From WTGA01 sp965214055 (lineage in GTDB: Bacteria > Pseudomonadota > Gammaproteobacteria > Arenicellales > Poriferihabitantaceae), in assembly GCA_965214055.1 (NCBI GenBank), contig OZ243931.1, positions 372,001 to 436,000 of the forward strand: a stretch of DNA of 64,000 bases, in the 5' to 3' direction. The notes under the pieces were generated by a model that saw only the letters and a list, made by a program, of their open reading frames with translations, searched no databases and was not told the origin of the DNA. Shown in pieces: positions 54,545 through 61,835 of this stretch. A program made the translations under genes and the position numbers. Each line of letters starts with the position of its first letter. The first letter of the stretch is position 1.

Positions 54545-54985
54545 TCAGGGGTCCGGGAATAGCCAGAGCAAGACCCAGTATCTCGAAATTTTGCTGAAAA
54601 GGATCATCGCGACACAAGGTAGCCAGGGTAGTCTGAGATACCCTGCGGCCAGGCAAAGCGGGTCTCCGACGACGGGCATCCAGCTGAAAAACAGAACCGG
54701 AATCCCCCACCGCCGGACCCGACCCAGGGCAGTGTCTTCCAGCTTGAAAAATCGCTGAATGCGCCCATGCCAGGACAACCCTGACAATCCTTTGTGCAGC
54801 AATCCTCCCATCCAGAAAGTGAGGGCCCCGCCCAGGGTATTTCCCGCTGTCGCTACCGAGAGCAGGGATACAAACGTATACTCACCGGAATCATGCAAAT
54901 GGTACAATAATACCTCGACTCCACCTGGAACGAGGGTGGATGCCAACAATGAGCCGACGAATAATGAAAGAAGACCCGTTTCCAT
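54545..54985 (-). CDS. YqaA-like small membrane protein (SNARE-associated / VTT fold)
   Basis: A 146-residue integral membrane protein of the YqaA/DedA-related group, with about four hydrophobic segments. The typical LFVGSLLASTLVPGGVEVLLYHL start, the AGNTLGGALTFWMGG loop, and FFSWMPVVGDPLCLAAGYLRLPWLPCVAM are present. The family is linked to membrane homeostasis and lipid scrambling, but this subgroup is uncharacterised. It is divergent from pncA, 40 bases apart. Confidence 0.87.
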   Translation of the reverse strand: METGLLSLFVGSLLASTLVPGGVEVLLYHLHDSGEYTFVSLLSVATAGNTLGGALTFWMGGLLHKGLSGLSWHGRIQRFFKLEDTALGRVRRWGIPVLFFSWMPVVGDPLCLAAGYLRLPWLPCVAMILFSKISRYWVLLWLFPDP

Positions 54986-55025
54986 TGTCCAGAATGATGA
55001 GGGATGGTTTTTTCAATACAGGTTA

Positions 55026-55661
55026 ATGCCCCGTCACATGGATTCCAAGTCCGCACTGATCATTGTAGATGTACAAAACGACTTTTGCCCGGGAGGCGCA
55101 TTGGCCGTGGCGGATGGCGATGCCATCGTTCCGGAAATCAACCTGCTGTCCCATCAGTATACCAACATCGTACTGACCCAGGACTGGCATCCCCGGGATC
55201 ATGCCAGCTTTGCGGCCAATCAGGCCGGGAAAGTCCCATTTCAGACCATCACTCTGGAATATGGCGAACAAACGTTGTGGCCGGTGCACTGTGTGCAAAA
55301 CACCCCCGGTGCAGCCTTTCATCCTGCCCTGGACACCTCCCGTGCACAGTTAATCGTTCGCAAGGGCTTTCGGGCCGGGGTTGACAGCTATTCCGCATTT
55401 TTTGAAAACGACCACACCACGGCCACCGGATTGAGCGGCTATCTCCGTGATCGGAGAATACAAAAAATCGTGCTGGTGGGGCTGGCCACGGATTATTGCG
55501 TGGCATGGAGCGCCATGGATGCCATCAGTCTTGGATTTGAGGCCACCGTGATCCTGTCCGCATGCCGGGCCATTGACCTGGACGGGTCTCTGGACCGGCA
55601 AATCAGGGAAATGAATGATGGGGGGGTCCGGCTCCAGATAAAGGGGCCATATTCCGGATAA
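55026..55661 (+). CDS. pncA: Nicotinamidase
   Basis: Hydrolyses nicotinamide to nicotinate for NAD salvage. It is 211 residues. The catalytic Asp is in IIVDVQNDFCPGGAL, the metal ligands are in QDWHPRDHASF, and the nucleophilic Cys is in VGLATDYCVAWSAMDA. The WPVHCVQNTPGAAFHP block is typical. An ATG at 55026 with AGG five bases upstream is used; an ATG four codons later is possible. Confidence 0.94.
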   Translation: MPRHMDSKSALIIVDVQNDFCPGGALAVADGDAIVPEINLLSHQYTNIVLTQDWHPRDHASFAANQAGKVPFQTITLEYGEQTLWPVHCVQNTPGAAFHPALDTSRAQLIVRKGFRAGVDSYSAFFENDHTTATGLSGYLRDRRIQKIVLVGLATDYCVAWSAMDAISLGFEATVILSACRAIDLDGSLDRQIREMNDGGVRLQIKGPYSG

Positions 55662-55716
55662 CCATCGGGTTCCCTCCCGGGCCATCAACCGCCGGCAGGG
55701 GACTGAAGGAATTCCA

Positions 55717-56076
55717 TTATGTACCGAACAGTTTTCCAAGGAGGGAGGCGATGCCGCGGGCGAATTCGCTTTCCAGTGGGAATGAAAGCATCCCCATCAC
55801 CGAATACCCCATGATCCACGGCATCAGGTAAAACCGGATCATGTAGAAAAACCAGGCCACATACAGCGGGACCAGCCCCTCCACCAAAAAAGCCGGTGTT
55901 ATCGGCTGGAACAGTCTGATCAACGGATTGGTGTACTTTACAAACACCCGCATGAAGAAAAACGAACTGTCCTGGGGAAGGAAGATTCCCATGGCAAATC
56001 GGCCAATAAGGGTCCACATGATCATCCCCATGATGTAGTCAAAGGTTAACAGCCAGGCTGGAAAATCTGCATACAT
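55717..56076 (-). CDS. Small integral membrane protein, YggT-like
   Basis: A 119-residue hydrophobic protein with about three membrane segments (FDYIMGMIMWTLIGRFAMGIFL, AFLVEGLVPLYVAWFFYMIRFYLMPWIMGYSVMGML). The pattern of a short hydrophobic hairpin with TNPLIRLFQPITPAF between segments is reminiscent of the YggT family, but similarity by eye is modest. It has no obvious operon partner. The pair of mobile introns begins 77 bases upstream of its start. Confidence 0.6.
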   Translation of the reverse strand: MYADFPAWLLTFDYIMGMIMWTLIGRFAMGIFLPQDSSFFFMRVFVKYTNPLIRLFQPITPAFLVEGLVPLYVAWFFYMIRFYLMPWIMGYSVMGMLSFPLESEFARGIASLLGKLFGT

Positions 56077-56152
56077 GGGAAATTCGGGGAGAACCGTTGG
56101 GTAGGAAAGGAGGTGGAAAAAAAGTCGAAATCAAATAATCCTGCTTGTACGT

Positions 56153-58082
56153 ATCGGGTAGGAGGCGGAATCACTTCCGCCGTCCTCCCACACCACCGTA
56201 CATACGGTTCCGTATACGGCGGTTCATGGCAAGCTCCGCAACCGACACGCTGTATCAAGCAACGATACCAGTCCAAGACGATCAAAATAGACCTTCGGAA
56301 ATGCCGCGTTCATGTGTGAGGCACCGCTGTTCCACCACGGACCCCGTCCGTTGGTCGCAGATTTCCACGCACGAACCTCCGACAGGCCGGCCTTCATCAG
56401 ATGTCGTGCTCGCGTGTAAACCCGTTTCCATTGCCGCCACAAGATAGCACGCAGCTTGTGTCGAATCCATCCGTCCAATGCCAAAAAGGGGCGTTTTGTC
56501 TTGACCAAACGAAAATAGGCCGCCCAACCTCTCAGCAACGGGTTAAGTGCCTCAATGGCCCTGGCAAGATTTCGTCCCCGCGCTTTGCGCAGTACGGCCC
56601 GCACCTTGTCAGCAAATCGCTGGCGGCTTCCTTTCGCAATACTCAGTCTGGACTCCTTGAAGCCCATCACACGGTATCTCAGGAATTGCCGCTTCCACGG
56701 TCTCGCCACCGCACTCTTGGTCGAATTGACCTTGAGCTTGAGACGGGTCCACAAAAACGCCTCCAGCTTCGCCATCAACCGATGGCCAGCCTTCTCGCTT
56801 TTCACATACACGTTGAAGTCATCCGCATACCGGCAAAACCGGTGCCCTCGGCACTCCAGTTCCCGGTCCAGTTCCGTCAGCAGGATATTGGATAATAATG
56901 GGCTGAGTGGGCCGCCCTGCGGCATCCCTTCCCGCCTCGGCGAAATCAGCCCGTCAGCCATCATTCCCGCTTCCAGATATCGGCGAATCAACTTCAACAC
57001 CCGTGCATCGCCCACCTCCTGTGCCAGCTTCCCCATCACTATATCGTGATTGACCCGGTCGAAAAACTTTTCCAAATCCAGGTCCACCACCCAGCGATTT
57101 CCAGCCGCAACGTGTTCCCCCGCCGCCTCCACCGCCTGATGGGCCGAGCGTCCGGGTCGGAACCCGTAACTCGAATCCGAGAATCCCGGCTCAAACAGGG
57201 GACTCAACACCTGATGCAACGCCTGCTGGATCATCCGATCCGTCAGCGTTGGAATGCCGAGTGTCCTCACCCCGCCCTGTGGCTTGGGTATGTCCACTCG
57301 ACGTACCGGCGCGGGAATATACTCCCCCGCCAGCAATCTGGCCCTGATCGTCGGCCAGTGCCGTTTCAGGTGCTCCTTGAACTCCGGTACCCCGATGCCA
57401 TCGACACCGCTTGCACCCTTGTTCCGAAGCACCCGCTCGTAGGCCTTCATCAGGTTGCCGCGTTCCAACACCGCTTCCATCAGATCGACCCGCTTCGGCT
57501 GCGCTTTCGTCCGCAACAGGCTCGCCGATGTCCCCTCAACACTCAAACCGGCTCCCGCCGGATACCGTCCGGCGTCCTCCGTCTGAGCCCCGCCTCTCCG
57601 ACGAGCTTGTGTCTTGTTCAGTTTCATCGAGAAATCCCATGCCTACTCACGTCTTGCCATGTTCAGCCCTTCAACTGCCGGTCAGCAGCCTACTATGGCC
57701 TCGGCTGACTTCTGCCGTCCCATCCCGATTCCTCTCGGAAACGGTAGCCCAAGGCAGGACCACAGATCTCCCAGGGTAATGCGCGTGACTTTCCCGCTTA
57801 TGCTCGCCGCCTATACGTCCACGGTGTCCGTACAAGTACCGGGCTTTGAAGATAATGGCCTTCTCACCCACCGTGACCGCCTCATAGGCGATTCGGGTTC
57901 GTCGAGCCAGCGGTTTGCCTTCGGCTTCCTTCAGATTCCACCTCTCGGTGGACACCCTTGCCGTTCGGCTAATCGTTCCCCTTGTCGGGCCGACAGCGGA
58001 CTTGCACCGCCAAGTCATCCGGTCACCACCACGTGTACCGGAACAGCGCCAGTCACGGCGCTACGCGCCATGCCTGGCGCAC
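56153..58082 (-). mobile_element. Group II intron copy 1, full length, probably class C (IIC)
   Basis: Reading leftward, the element begins GTGCGCCAGG at 58082 and ends CCTACCCGAT at 56153 (1,930 bases). The 5' GTGCG is the canonical group II boundary. Near the 3' end, domain V is recognisable at about 56188-56226: ACCGCCGTA pairs with TACGGTGGT and is capped by a small hairpin. A domain VI stem (GGCGGAA/TTCCGCC) follows at about 56163-56182. The open reading frame fills domain IV and ends at the edge of domain V. All sequence parts appear present, so splicing competence is possible. It abuts copy 2 with no intervening base. Confidence 0.9.
56224..57627 (-). CDS. ltrA: Group II intron reverse transcriptase/maturase, copy 1
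   Basis: A 467-residue LtrA-like protein. RT blocks are visible in order: IPKPQGGVRTLGIPTLTDRMIQQALHQVL, SYGFRPGRSAHQAV, VVDLDLEKFFDRVNHD, GMPQGGPLSPLLSNILLTELD, the catalytic FCRYADDFNVYV, and LKVNSTKSAV. The GIIM maturase domain follows (PLLRGWAAYFR...LDGWIRHKLRAILWRQWKR). No HNH endonuclease is present, as expected for class C. A notable difference from copy 2 is Gly to Arg in the thumb motif (FLRYRVMGF against FLGYRVMGF), which may impair function. Confidence 0.95.
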   Translation of the reverse strand: MKLNKTQARRRGGAQTEDAGRYPAGAGLSVEGTSASLLRTKAQPKRVDLMEAVLERGNLMKAYERVLRNKGASGVDGIGVPEFKEHLKRHWPTIRARLLAGEYIPAPVRRVDIPKPQGGVRTLGIPTLTDRMIQQALHQVLSPLFEPGFSDSSYGFRPGRSAHQAVEAAGEHVAAGNRWVVDLDLEKFFDRVNHDIVMGKLAQEVGDARVLKLIRRYLEAGMMADGLISPRREGMPQGGPLSPLLSNILLTELDRELECRGHRFCRYADDFNVYVKSEKAGHRLMAKLEAFLWTRLKLKVNSTKSAVARPWKRQFLRYRVMGFKESRLSIAKGSRQRFADKVRAVLRKARGRNLARAIEALNPLLRGWAAYFRLVKTKRPFLALDGWIRHKLRAILWRQWKRVYTRARHLMKAGLSEVRAWKSATNGRGPWWNSGASHMNAAFPKVYFDRLGLVSLLDTACRLRSLP

Positions 58083-58153
58083 ATCGGGTAGGAGGCGGAA
58101 TCACTTCCGCCGTCCTCCCACACCACCGTACGTACGGTTCCGTATACGGCGGT

Positions 58154-59557
58154 TCATGGCAAGCTCCGCAACCGACACGCTGTATCAAGCAACGATACCA
58201 GTCCAAGACGATCAAAATAGACCTTCGGAAATGCCGCGTTCATGTGTGAGGCACCGCTGTTCCACCACGGACCCCGTCCGTTGGTCGCAGATTTCCACGC
58301 ACGAACCTCCGACAGGCCGGCCTTCATCAGATGTCGTGCTCGCGTGTAAACCCGTTTCCATTGCCGCCACAAGATAGCACGCAGCTTGTGTCGAATCCAT
58401 CCGTCCAATGCCAAAAAGGGGCGTTTTGTCTTGACCAAACGAAAATAGGCCGCCCAACCTCTCAACAACGGGTTAAGTGCCTCAATGGCCCTGGCAAGAT
58501 TTCGTCCCCGCGCTTTGCGCAGTACGGTCCGCACCTTGTCAGCAAATCGCTGGCGGCTTCCTTTCGCAATACTCAGTCTGGACTCCTTGAAGCCCATCAC
58601 ACGGTATCCCAGGAATTGCCGCTTCCACGGTCTCGCCACCGCACTCTTGGTCGAATTGACCTTGAGCTTGAGACGGGTCCACAAAAACGCCTCCAGCTTC
58701 GCCATCAACCGATGGCCAGCCTTCTCGCTTTTCACATACACGTTGAAGTCATCCGCATACCGGCAAAACCGGTGCCCTCGGCACTCCAGTTCCCGGTCCA
58801 GTTCCGTCAGCAGGATATTGGATAATAATGGGCTGAGTGGGCCGCCCTGCGGCATCCCTTCCCGCCTCGGCGAAATCAGCCCGTCAGCCATCATTCCCGC
58901 TTCCAGATATCGGCGAATCAACTTCAACACCCGTGCATCGCCCACCTCCTGTGCCAGCTTCCCCATCACTATATCGTGATTGACCCGGTCGAAAAACTTT
59001 TCCAAATCCAAGTCCACCACCCAGCGATTTCCAGCCGCAACGTGTTCCCCCGCCGCCTCCACCGCCTGATGGGCCGAGCGTCCGGGTCGGAACCCGTAAC
59101 TCGAATCCGAGAATCCCGGCTCAAACAGGGGACTCAACACCTGATGCAACGCCTGCTGGATCATCCGATCCGTCAGCGTTGGAATGCCGAGTGTCCTCAC
59201 CCCGCCCTGTGGCTTGGGTATGTCCACCCGACGTACCGGCGCGGGAATATACTCCCCCGCCAGCAATCTGGCCCTGATCGTCGGCCAGTGCCGTTTCAGG
59301 TGCTCCTTGAACTCCGGTACCCCGATGCCATCGACACCGCTTGCACCCTTGTTCCGAAGCACCCGCTCGTAGGCCTTCATCAGGTTGCCGCGTTCCAACA
59401 CCGCTTCCATCAGATCGACCCGCTTCGGCTGCGCTTTCGTCCGCAACAGGCTCGCCGATGTCCCCTCAACACTCAAACCGGCTCCCGCCGGATACCGTCC
59501 GGCGTCCTCCGTCTGAGCCCCGCCTCTCCGACGAGCTTGTGTCTTGTTCAGTTTCAT
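58154..59557 (-). CDS. ltrA: Group II intron reverse transcriptase/maturase, copy 2
   Basis: A 467-residue protein matching copy 1 except for a few residues, among them FLGYRVMGF (consensus Gly) and KVRTVLRK against KVRAVLRK. The catalytic YADD and the maturase domain are intact. The coding frame is not touched by the IS, which lies in the intron RNA 5' to it, so an active protein could still be made and could act on copy 1 in trans. Confidence 0.95.
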   Translation of the reverse strand: MKLNKTQARRRGGAQTEDAGRYPAGAGLSVEGTSASLLRTKAQPKRVDLMEAVLERGNLMKAYERVLRNKGASGVDGIGVPEFKEHLKRHWPTIRARLLAGEYIPAPVRRVDIPKPQGGVRTLGIPTLTDRMIQQALHQVLSPLFEPGFSDSSYGFRPGRSAHQAVEAAGEHVAAGNRWVVDLDLEKFFDRVNHDIVMGKLAQEVGDARVLKLIRRYLEAGMMADGLISPRREGMPQGGPLSPLLSNILLTELDRELECRGHRFCRYADDFNVYVKSEKAGHRLMAKLEAFLWTRLKLKVNSTKSAVARPWKRQFLGYRVMGFKESRLSIAKGSRQRFADKVRTVLRKARGRNLARAIEALNPLLRGWAAYFRLVKTKRPFLALDGWIRHKLRAILWRQWKRVYTRARHLMKAGLSEVRAWKSATNGRGPWWNSGASHMNAAFPKVYFDRLGLVSLLDTACRLRSLP

Positions 59558-59945
59558 CGAGAAATCCCATGCCTACTCACGTCTTGCCATGTTCAGCCCT
59601 TCAACTGCCGGTCAGCAGCCTACTATGGCCTCGGCTGACTTCTGCCGTCCCATCCCGCTTCCTCTCGGAAACGGTAGCCCAAGGCAGGACCACAGACCTC
59701 CCAGGGTAATGCGCGTGACCTTCCCGCTTATGCTCGCCGCCTATACGTCCACGGTGTCCGTACAAGTACCGGGCTTTGAAGATAATGGCCTTCTCACCCA
59801 CCGTGACCGCCTCATAGGCGATTCCTGTTCGTCGAGCCAGCGGTTTGCCTTCGGCTTCCTTCAGATTCCACCTCTCGGTGGACACCCTTGCCGTTCGGCT
59901 AATCGTTCCCCTTGTCGGGCCGACAGCGGACTTGCACCGCCATCT

Positions 59946-59958
59946 ATGGTCCGCCCCC
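59946..59958. repeat. Subterminal inverted repeat of the IS1111-type element (transposase-downstream end)
   Basis: ATGGTCCGCCCCC, the exact reverse complement of the repeat at 61698-61710. It lies three bases inside the element boundary. Confidence 0.93.
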
Positions 59959-59964
59959 GTTTTG

Positions 59965-60250
59965 CAAGTGTAATTTTTCGTATGGAAGAGTTGGCTGCAG
60001 CCATCTATCCGGCCTATTTGTGAGGGACTTATGCTCTCTGGCCCCGATGGAATTCGCGCCGGTGCGTCCTTATCAAGTCATCGGCTTCAATCAGTTGAGC
60101 CTTTGGCGGTATCAGGTTTTCACACTGGCAGGGGTGCCTTTTCTGCCATCACGATTGATTACTCTTAAGCAACCTGGGGGATAACTGTTCTCCTGTGTCT
60201 AAGGGTTAAGGTTTCTCTTTGGCATCCGGACATCGCCGGATGCCGGCTTG
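59965..60250 (-). ncRNA. Predicted bridge RNA of the IS1111-type element
   Basis: The non-coding end downstream of the transposase is where IS1111-type bridge RNAs are expected. In transposase orientation a strong hairpin (60221-60244, nine-base stem) is followed by a candidate target loop: ACCGCCAA (60110 to 60103), a small hairpin (60102 to 60083), and GATGACTT (60082 to 60075). The first segment is identical to plus-strand target bases 58006-58013; the second is complementary to 58012-58019. Further on, ATAGAT (60008 to 60003) is complementary to the element's own terminus ATCTAT (59942-59947), fitting the right donor guide. The left donor guide is unclear (only CCAT near 60047-60050). RNA ends are not determined. 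Confidence 0.65.
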
Positions 60251-60262
60251 TTCCTCGGCCGA

Positions 60263-61333
60263 TCAGGCCGGTACATGGTTTTTCTGGTACGGCTTTCCGG
60301 AGGTCAACACCGCCCAGGCCGTTCGTGCCATATGGTTGGCTAAAGCCACCGTGGCCACATTCTTGTGTCGCCGCTCCAACAACCTGGTGAGCCACTGACT
60401 GCGTCGGTCTTTCTTCTTCGTCGGATCATGTCGAGCCACCACGGATCGGGCCCCATGGATCAGCAGACACCGCAGATAGCGGTCCCCGCGCTTGGAGATA
60501 CCCAGCAACCGCTCCTTGCCCCCGGTCGAACTCTGACGAGGAACGAGCCCCAGCCAGGCGGCGCATTCCCGCCCATTGCGGAACACCCCCGGATCCCCCA
60601 TCGTGGACAACATCGTGGTGGCCGTCATCGGTCCGACCCCCGGAATTGTCATCAACAGCTTCGCCTGTTCGTCCTCCCGGGCAATCTTCTCAATTATGGC
60701 ATCGTAGTGCGCCACCCGTTCGTCCATGTCAAGCAGAGCCTCGTACAGCTCGGCCAGTACCTCGAGAAACCTCCCGGGCAACGTGATCCGGTCCCTGCCG
60801 CCATCACCGAGAATATCCGCCACGACCGGCGCAACATGGCGGCGCCCCTGGGAAATCTCAATCCCAAACTCGGCCAACAACCCCCGAATCTCGTTGACAT
60901 GTGCTGTGCGATTTCCCACTGCACGGGAACGGGCCCGGTGGGCCGCCTGTTGGGCCTGCTGATCCGGGCTCTTGATGCCCACGAAACGCATGTTGGGCCG
61001 CTGAACAGCCTCGCAGATTGCCTCGGCATCTGCCCGGTCATTCTTGTTCGACTTGACAAACGGCTTGACGAACTGGGGTGCCATCAATTTGGTATCGTGG
61101 CCCAGGTCCTGAATCTCCCTGCCCCACCAGTGAGCACGGCCACAAGCTTCCAGACCAACCAGGCAAGGGGACAGGTTGGACAGCATAGTTTTCAACTTAG
61201 TCCGGGACATCTTGCGGGAAAAACAGATCCGGCCTTTGTCATCCACTGCATGGACATGGACAGTATTTTTTGCCAGATCGATGCCCAGGACTACCGGAAC
61301 AGCTGGATTTGATTTATGATTCGTCTTGGTCAT
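60263..61333 (-). CDS. IS110-family (IS1111-type) transposase
   Basis: A 356-residue DEDD recombinase. The N-terminal RuvC-like domain has VVLGIDLAKNTVHVHAVD (first Asp), CLVGLEACGRAHWW (Glu) and KSNKNDRADAEAICEAV (paired Asp). The C-terminal Tnp domain has LLMTIPGVGPMTATTMLSTMGD and GLVPRQSSTGGKERLLGISKRGDRYLRCLLIHGA, which includes the serine thought to be catalytic in IS110 enzymes. The frame is intact, so the element may be active. Confidence 0.95.
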   Translation of the reverse strand: MTKTNHKSNPAVPVVLGIDLAKNTVHVHAVDDKGRICFSRKMSRTKLKTMLSNLSPCLVGLEACGRAHWWGREIQDLGHDTKLMAPQFVKPFVKSNKNDRADAEAICEAVQRPNMRFVGIKSPDQQAQQAAHRARSRAVGNRTAHVNEIRGLLAEFGIEISQGRRHVAPVVADILGDGGRDRITLPGRFLEVLAELYEALLDMDERVAHYDAIIEKIAREDEQAKLLMTIPGVGPMTATTMLSTMGDPGVFRNGRECAAWLGLVPRQSSTGGKERLLGISKRGDRYLRCLLIHGARSVVARHDPTKKKDRRSQWLTRLLERRHKNVATVALANHMARTAWAVLTSGKPYQKNHVPA

Positions 61334-61697
61334 GGTTCACCTCTTCAGTGTCATTGGTTATTAAGAAAGATCATTGTGGCTCATCGAAGCCGAATCTGAA
61401 AGAGGGAACCATGGCCATTTCTGGTTTTTTTGCTGTTCCATCCAAATTAGTAGTAAAGCCGGTGGGGTTTGTGGGCGAGAAGTCCGCGAGTGTGGTCAAG
61501 CGGTGGGTAACGCGCAGCGTTATCCACGGGTTGTCCACACGGTCCGTCAGGACGCGGGCTGGTCCGAAGGACTCGTCCACAAATCCACGGGCCCTCCCGG
61601 ACCCACTCGTGCTGATTCCTGGGGGCCGTCGGGCCGATTCATCGGTGGTCTGTTTCATGGCGTTCAATCTCATGGGGTTTGTGTCTCGATCGAAGGT
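61334..61697 (-). other. Transposase-upstream non-coding end of the IS
   Basis: This 364-base part is long for an IS1111-type left end. It contains a stem of 11 pairs (61503-61513 with 61517-61527, one G-T) and a longer-range pairing of GGTTTGTGGGCGAG (near 61466) with the complement of GACGAG-CACAAATCC (near 61577-61592). Frames of 114 codons are open on both strands here. The minus one (61371-61715) precedes the transposase, but neither has a recognised family. It may carry the transposase promoter across the circle junction or a second structured RNA. Confidence 0.5.
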
Positions 61698-61710
61698 GGG
61701 GGCGGACCAT
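61698..61710. repeat. Subterminal inverted repeat of the IS1111-type element (transposase-upstream end)
   Basis: GGGGGCGGACCAT, perfect partner of 59946-59958, located seven bases inside the element boundary at 61717. Confidence 0.93.
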
Positions 61711-61790
61711 CCCATTAAGTCATCCGGTCACCACCACGTGTACCGGAACAGCGCCAGTCACGGCGCTACGCGCCATGCCTGGCGCACCAT

Positions 61791-61819
61791 AAAAAAAAGC
61801 CGGGGGAAACCCCCGGCTT
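61791..61819 (-). terminator. Rho-independent terminator of the symporter operon; intron target site
   Basis: On the minus strand, AAGCCGGGGG and CCCCCGGCTT form a perfect ten-base stem with a three-base loop (61797-61819), followed by a run of T (61791-61796). It lies 17 bases after the symporter stop codon. The group II intron copy 2 begins only four bases beyond the T-run, so this terminator also served as the intron insertion site. Confidence 0.95.
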
Positions 61820-61835
61820 GAATAAGAAAGAAAAA

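Larger units (their letters stand above)
59943..61717 (-). mobile_element. IS110-family insertion sequence, IS1111 subgroup
   Basis: A 1,775-base element inserted in intron copy 2. Edges are set by comparison with intact copy 1; a shared A makes them uncertain by one base. It carries one DEDD transposase and two non-coding ends (385 bases upstream and 320 bases downstream of the transposase). A perfect 13-base inverted repeat lies 7 bases in from the transposase-upstream end and 3 bases in from the downstream end, the spacing known for IS1111-type elements. There is no target duplication beyond possibly one base. Confidence 0.92.
58083..61787 (-). mobile_element. Group II intron copy 2 (class C-like), interrupted by an IS1111-type element
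   Basis: Nearly identical to copy 1 over 58083-59942, with about a dozen single-base differences noticed. It then breaks, and its missing 70 bases at the 5' end, including the GTGCGCC terminus, reappear at 61718-61787. The two parts together equal copy 1 in length with no lost base. The 5' boundary lies directly after the hairpin and T-run of the terminator at 61791-61819, the target preference of IIC introns. Because the insertion splits domain I, this copy should not splice unless the IS is excised. Confidence 0.9.

Noticed and set aside
58011..58083. Inverted, GC-rich segment at the intron copy 1 / copy 2 junction as a separate IS or attachment site
   Set aside because: It is explained fully as the 5' end of group II intron copy 1, since the same 70 bases recur at 61718-61787 as the displaced 5' end of copy 2.
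61503..61545. DnaA-box-like sequence (TTATCCAC) in the IS end
   Set aside because: A single imperfect match that forms one arm of a hairpin; no cluster of boxes or AT-rich unwinding region suggests an origin.
61371..61715. 114-codon frame on the minus strand upstream of the transposase, with an equally long frame on the plus strand
   Set aside because: Both strands are open over the same stretch, neither product matches a known family, and the region lies in a presumed structured end of the IS. Kept only as a finding, not called as a gene.
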